A stretch of 64,000 bases of DNA, taken from Flavobacterium gelidicaeli (GTDB lineage Bacteria > Bacteroidota > Bacteroidia > Flavobacteriales > Flavobacteriaceae). The DNA lies in the NCBI RefSeq assembly GCF_013294005.1, contig NZ_JABSNK010000004.1:186001-250000 (forward strand). Direction: 5' to 3'. Position numbers and translations under genes: made by a program. The notes below the pieces were generated by a model. The model made no database searches. It was not told where the DNA came from and was given only the letters and a program-made list of their open reading frames with translations. Positions 61,194 to 64,000 of this stretch are shown in pieces; the first letter of the stretch is position 1; each line of letters opens with the position of its first letter.

Positions 61194-63041
61194 TTAAAAT
61201 TTAGTTGCATAGGTTTTCAACCAAATATGCATCATAAATAACGGCATTATGTATGCGGTCATTCTGTTATCTCCTTTTTCTAGGTTATGAATAAGTTTAC
61301 GGCTGTCGATATTTTTAAAATAGGACATTTCAAAAAGGTCGCTTTTAGCAAAAGCCGATAATTCTTGTTTAAAAACGGCGCTTTTTACTAAATAATCTCC
61401 CCATGGTGCGCTTAATCCTATTTTTCTAAAATTTAAAATTTCTTGAGGTAAGCGTTCTTGCATGGCTGTTTTTAATATGTATTTCCCTTTTTTACCTGTA
61501 AAAAGCCATTTGTCATCAAGGCTACCTAATCCAGTTATTAATCGTTGATCTAGAAAAGGTTCTCTACACTCTATAGAAGCGCCCATTGTGGTGCGGTCGT
61601 TTCGATCTAATAATGATTGTAAGTAGGTATGTTGGTCAAAATATAAGGCTTGACGTCTTAAATTATTTGGGTATAGTTCTTTGGCTTCTTTATAAATCTT
61701 ATTTCTATAGTCGTTTTTTGGAGCCGTTTGCATACCAAACATTGTTGCAATATCCTGAGGATAAATATTCGATCCATTATAGAATACTAAGTCGGCTTGT
61801 GATTTTATTTTAGCGTAACGTGTTAATTTTTCATAACGGGGTTTTTTAGCAAAAAAATCTAAGTTTCCTAGTGCGGCAATTGCAGTTAATAAAGTCGGGT
61901 GTTGCAAGGCTTTGTAACGCACATAACCACCCATCAATTCATCGGCTCCTTCGCCTGATAGTAATACTTTAACGCTGCTTTTTGCTTTTTGAGCAATCGT
62001 TAAAAGATGCGGTTCGTTTAAGTGCATAATAGGTTCGTCTTGAAAATAAGTAGCATTTAATAAGCTATCGTATAGTTTATCGTCTTCAAGTTGTATGGAA
62101 TGAAAATCGTATCCAAATTGGTGTGAAAGCATTTTTGCTAAATGTGATTCATTATGTTCTACTTCTTTAAAACCAATATTGAAAGTTTGTATGTTTTTGA
62201 AATTTTGAGCTTTCAAGGAAGCTAAAACAGAAGAGGAGTCTAAACCACCACTCAATAAAACGCCTACAGGAACATCACTGACCATACGGAGTTTTATAGA
62301 TTCATCAAATGTGTTTCTAAACCAATCAACAGGATCTTTAATTATAGGTTGGTTTTGAATTTTTTTTTTTAAATCCCACCATTTTTCAGAGACTACTTTT
62401 CCGTTTTCATGAATTGTAATATGGTGACCAGGAAGCACTTTTTTTATGTTTTGATATAAAGTGTTTTCTCCAGCAACAAAACGATTAAAAATATATTCTT
62501 CGACGCCATCTTGCGCTATTTTTAACGGTACGCCTGCTGTAAATAGGGCTTTTTGCTCTGAAGCAAAATAAAGCGTTTCATTATAAAAAGAATAGTATAA
62601 AGGTTTGACACCCATTCTATCTCTGGCTATAACGAGTTTTTTTTCGTCTTTATCCCAAATGGCAAAAGCAAACATTCCGTTGAGGCGATGGAGCATTTTA
62701 AGGCCGTATAGTTGATAGAGTAGGAGTAAAACCTCAGTGTCAGAGCTCGTTTTTATAGTGTGTCCTTTGCTTTTTAATTCAGGGTAAAAATCTTTAAAAT
62801 TGTATATCTCGCCATTGTAAACCAGTACATAACGGTTATTTTCAGAAATAAATGGCTGGTGACCAGCTGCAGAAACATCTAATATGGAGAGGCGTCTATG
62901 TCCTAATCCAATATTATTTTCGATAAAAACCCCTTTATCATCAGGGCCTCTATGCTCTAATGCGTCGCGCATTTTTGTCAAGCAATTAAGGACTACTCTT
63001 TTTTGTGACTGAAGATGTAAAATACCGTTTATTCCGCACAT
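61194..63041 (-). CDS. asnB: Asparagine synthase (glutamine-hydrolysing)
   Basis: The 615-residue enzyme has the Ntn glutaminase (MCGINGILHL, nucleophile Cys2; EHRGPDD; LVYNGEIYN; ARDRMGVKPLYY). The synthetase ATP-binding segment is LLSGGLDSSS (264-270), with later LLSGEGADELMGGY. It makes asparagine, or in surface-polysaccharide loci amidates or modifies sugar acids. It follows a GT4 gene by 2 bases and precedes murB. AsnB-like genes next to glycosyltransferases are typical of capsule or exopolysaccharide clusters, so a role there is likely. Length is normal for AsnB. Confidence 0.93.
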   Translation of the reverse strand: MCGINGILHLQSQKRVVLNCLTKMRDALEHRGPDDKGVFIENNIGLGHRRLSILDVSAAGHQPFISENNRYVLVYNGEIYNFKDFYPELKSKGHTIKTSSDTEVLLLLYQLYGLKMLHRLNGMFAFAIWDKDEKKLVIARDRMGVKPLYYSFYNETLYFASEQKALFTAGVPLKIAQDGVEEYIFNRFVAGENTLYQNIKKVLPGHHITIHENGKVVSEKWWDLKKKIQNQPIIKDPVDWFRNTFDESIKLRMVSDVPVGVLLSGGLDSSSVLASLKAQNFKNIQTFNIGFKEVEHNESHLAKMLSHQFGYDFHSIQLEDDKLYDSLLNATYFQDEPIMHLNEPHLLTIAQKAKSSVKVLLSGEGADELMGGYVRYKALQHPTLLTAIAALGNLDFFAKKPRYEKLTRYAKIKSQADLVFYNGSNIYPQDIATMFGMQTAPKNDYRNKIYKEAKELYPNNLRRQALYFDQHTYLQSLLDRNDRTTMGASIECREPFLDQRLITGLGSLDDKWLFTGKKGKYILKTAMQERLPQEILNFRKIGLSAPWGDYLVKSAVFKQELSAFAKSDLFEMSYFKNIDSRKLIHNLEKGDNRMTAYIMPLFMMHIWLKTYATKF

Positions 63042-63043
63042 AG

Positions 63044-64000
63044 TTATTGGTCTTGGGAACTCAGAATAAGTTCGTGATATTGAGTTGCAATTAAGGTCAT
63101 GTTGACTTTGTAATTTGCTTTTTCTCGTACTTGCTTTTCATTGAAAGTAATTGCTGTTTTGCGATAGTTTTCATTTTCAAAAGTAGTCAAAATAGTTTCG
63201 GCAAGGGTTTTGTAATCGTCTATTGGAATCAAAGATCCGTTTTGATTGTTTGTAATCCATTGCTGGTTTCCTTTTAAGTTTGTGACAATTGGGTAGCAGT
63301 TTGTAGCCATTGCTTCAAATAAAGAAGCCGAAACTCCCTCGGTATTGGGCATGCTAATATAAAAGTTGGCTTTTTGTAAATAGTGTGGTAAATCAGGATA
63401 CGAAATTCTTCCGACGAATTTTACTTTCTGATTGAGTTGTAATTGTGTAGCTTGTTTTTTTAAATCATTCATGCAATTACCATCACCAATAAAGGTGAGT
63501 TCAAAGTCAATTCCCTTTTGCTGCAGCATACCAAAAGCTTTTAAAATAATTTCATGGCGGTATTCTGGCGTTAAAGAACGCGTTACCACGGCGCTAATTT
63601 TTTTAGATTCAAGCGAAGTATTTGGTTTAAAAGATTCAAGATCAATTCCTTTAGGTAAAACCATTACTTTTTTCATATCTACCTTAGCGGCAATCATTGC
63701 TGGGATCATAACTTGTCCCCAAGCGTGAATCAGGTTTGCTTTTTTAAATGCATATCGCTGTATTATTTTTTTTATGGGATAACTAAAAGAGTGTATGGGC
63801 CATAAATCCGTAATTCCTTGTTGTGCAATAACAATGCACTTTGCACCTGAGAGTGCTGCAAGAAAACCGTAGCTGGTAGTTCTTTCGGCAATTACAAGAT
63901 CAGGCTGGAACGACTTGATTATTTTTTTTATTCTAAAAGGAGCACTTATAAATTCGGCTCCTCTTAATAAGCGGTTGATAAGGTTGTTTGATGGCGTTTT
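63044..64000 (-). CDS. GT4-family glycosyltransferase, cut by the window edge
   Basis: The frame stays open from the right edge, so the real start lies outside the window; an ATG at 63707-63709 is internal. The N-terminal part contains SFQPDLVIAERTTSYGFLAAL and VIAQQGITDLWP. The C-terminal Rossmann part has PKGIDLESFKP, then LTFIGDGNCMNDL, then VKFVGRISYPDLPHYLQKA, and ISMPNTEGVSASLFEAMATN with the E-x7-E-like nucleotide-sugar site. It is a retaining GT-B (GT4) enzyme acting in glycan assembly in the cytoplasm. It is 2 bases upstream of the asparagine synthase gene, so co-transcribed. The sugar is unknown. Confidence 0.9.
   Translation of the reverse strand, partial: KTPSNNLINRLLRGAEFISAPFRIKKIIKSFQPDLVIAERTTSYGFLAALSGAKCIVIAQQGITDLWPIHSFSYPIKKIIQRYAFKKANLIHAWGQVMIPAMIAAKVDMKKVMVLPKGIDLESFKPNTSLESKKISAVVTRSLTPEYRHEIILKAFGMLQQKGIDFELTFIGDGNCMNDLKKQATQLQLNQKVKFVGRISYPDLPHYLQKANFYISMPNTEGVSASLFEAMATNCYPIVTNLKGNQQWITNNQNGSLIPIDDYKTLAETILTTFENENYRKTAITFNEKQVREKANYKVNMTLIATQYHELILSSQDQ

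Noticed and set aside
63044-63709. Complete 221-residue glycosyltransferase
   Set aside because: The frame continues upstream to the window edge with coherent GT-B N-terminal sequence, so the ATG at 63709 is internal.
1-64000. tRNA genes, rRNA, CRISPR array, insertion sequence or prophage
   Set aside because: I saw no cloverleaf with a GTTCGAATCC-like arm, no regularly spaced repeats, and no transposase, integrase or phage structural gene.

Overview
The window reads as chromosomal DNA of a low-GC member of the Bacteroidota, most likely Flavobacterium or a close relative. The support is: several Bacteroidota-type promoter boxes (TAnnTTTG, often with TTTG about 19-20 bases upstream), a SusC/SusD pair, several TonB-dependent receptors, lipoproteins with short S-C lipoboxes, an NIF3/coiled-coil pair and a LysS with a C-terminal extension. 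No rRNA, tRNA, CRISPR array, insertion sequence or prophage was seen. Assignment to a genus is inference from protein style, not from a database search.

Layout. 1-8.4 kb is an accessory-looking stretch: the tail of an HxlR-type regulator, an 881-residue MORN/YwqK-repeat secreted protein, four small secreted or membrane proteins without clear function, a DedA/VTT membrane protein, a peroxiredoxin-like protein, a broken small membrane-protein gene and a lone AbiV-type abortive-infection gene. 8.7-14.4 kb holds htpG, a lipocalin-like lipoprotein, an OmpA/glycine-zipper lipoprotein, an orphan ABC ATPase and a FabH-type ketoacyl-ACP synthase. 14.5-17 kb is an outer-membrane receptor. 17.4-23.8 kb is argS followed by two SGNH-fold proteins (one with a LysM domain) and an MBOAT acyltransferase, which together look like a cell-surface glycan O-acylation cassette. 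23.9-28.6 kb is an iron/heme-type locus: a DUF6607-like protein diverging from a TonB receptor, HmuY-like lipoprotein and DoxX-like protein, with a perfect palindrome between the divergent promoters. 28.8-32.3 kb holds ffh, folD and corA. 32.4-36.9 kb is the SusC/SusD pair. 37.5-43.8 kb has lipB, two paralogous lipoproteins, lysS, a lipoprotein and a small beta-barrel protein. 43.9-52.7 kb has a D-lactate-dehydrogenase-like enzyme, a cysteine-rich conserved protein of unknown function, an RluF-type pseudouridine synthase, an alpha/beta hydrolase, the coiled-coil/NIF3 pair, lpxK and purine nucleoside phosphorylase. 52.6-59.6 kb has a TPR hybrid histidine kinase behind gap, then lipA, tonB, an ECF sigma factor and a GT2 glycosyltransferase. 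60-64 kb is murB, an asparagine synthase and a GT4 glycosyltransferase that runs off the end, probably the edge of a surface-polysaccharide locus. Between the GT2 gene and murB lies a decayed PaiB-like gene.

The strongest candidates for new biology are the SGNH/LysM-SGNH/MBOAT cassette, the histidine-free HmuY homologue with its palindromic operator candidate, the six-cysteine 599-residue protein, and the solitary AbiV gene. Nothing here is clearly a wholly undescribed multi-gene system.
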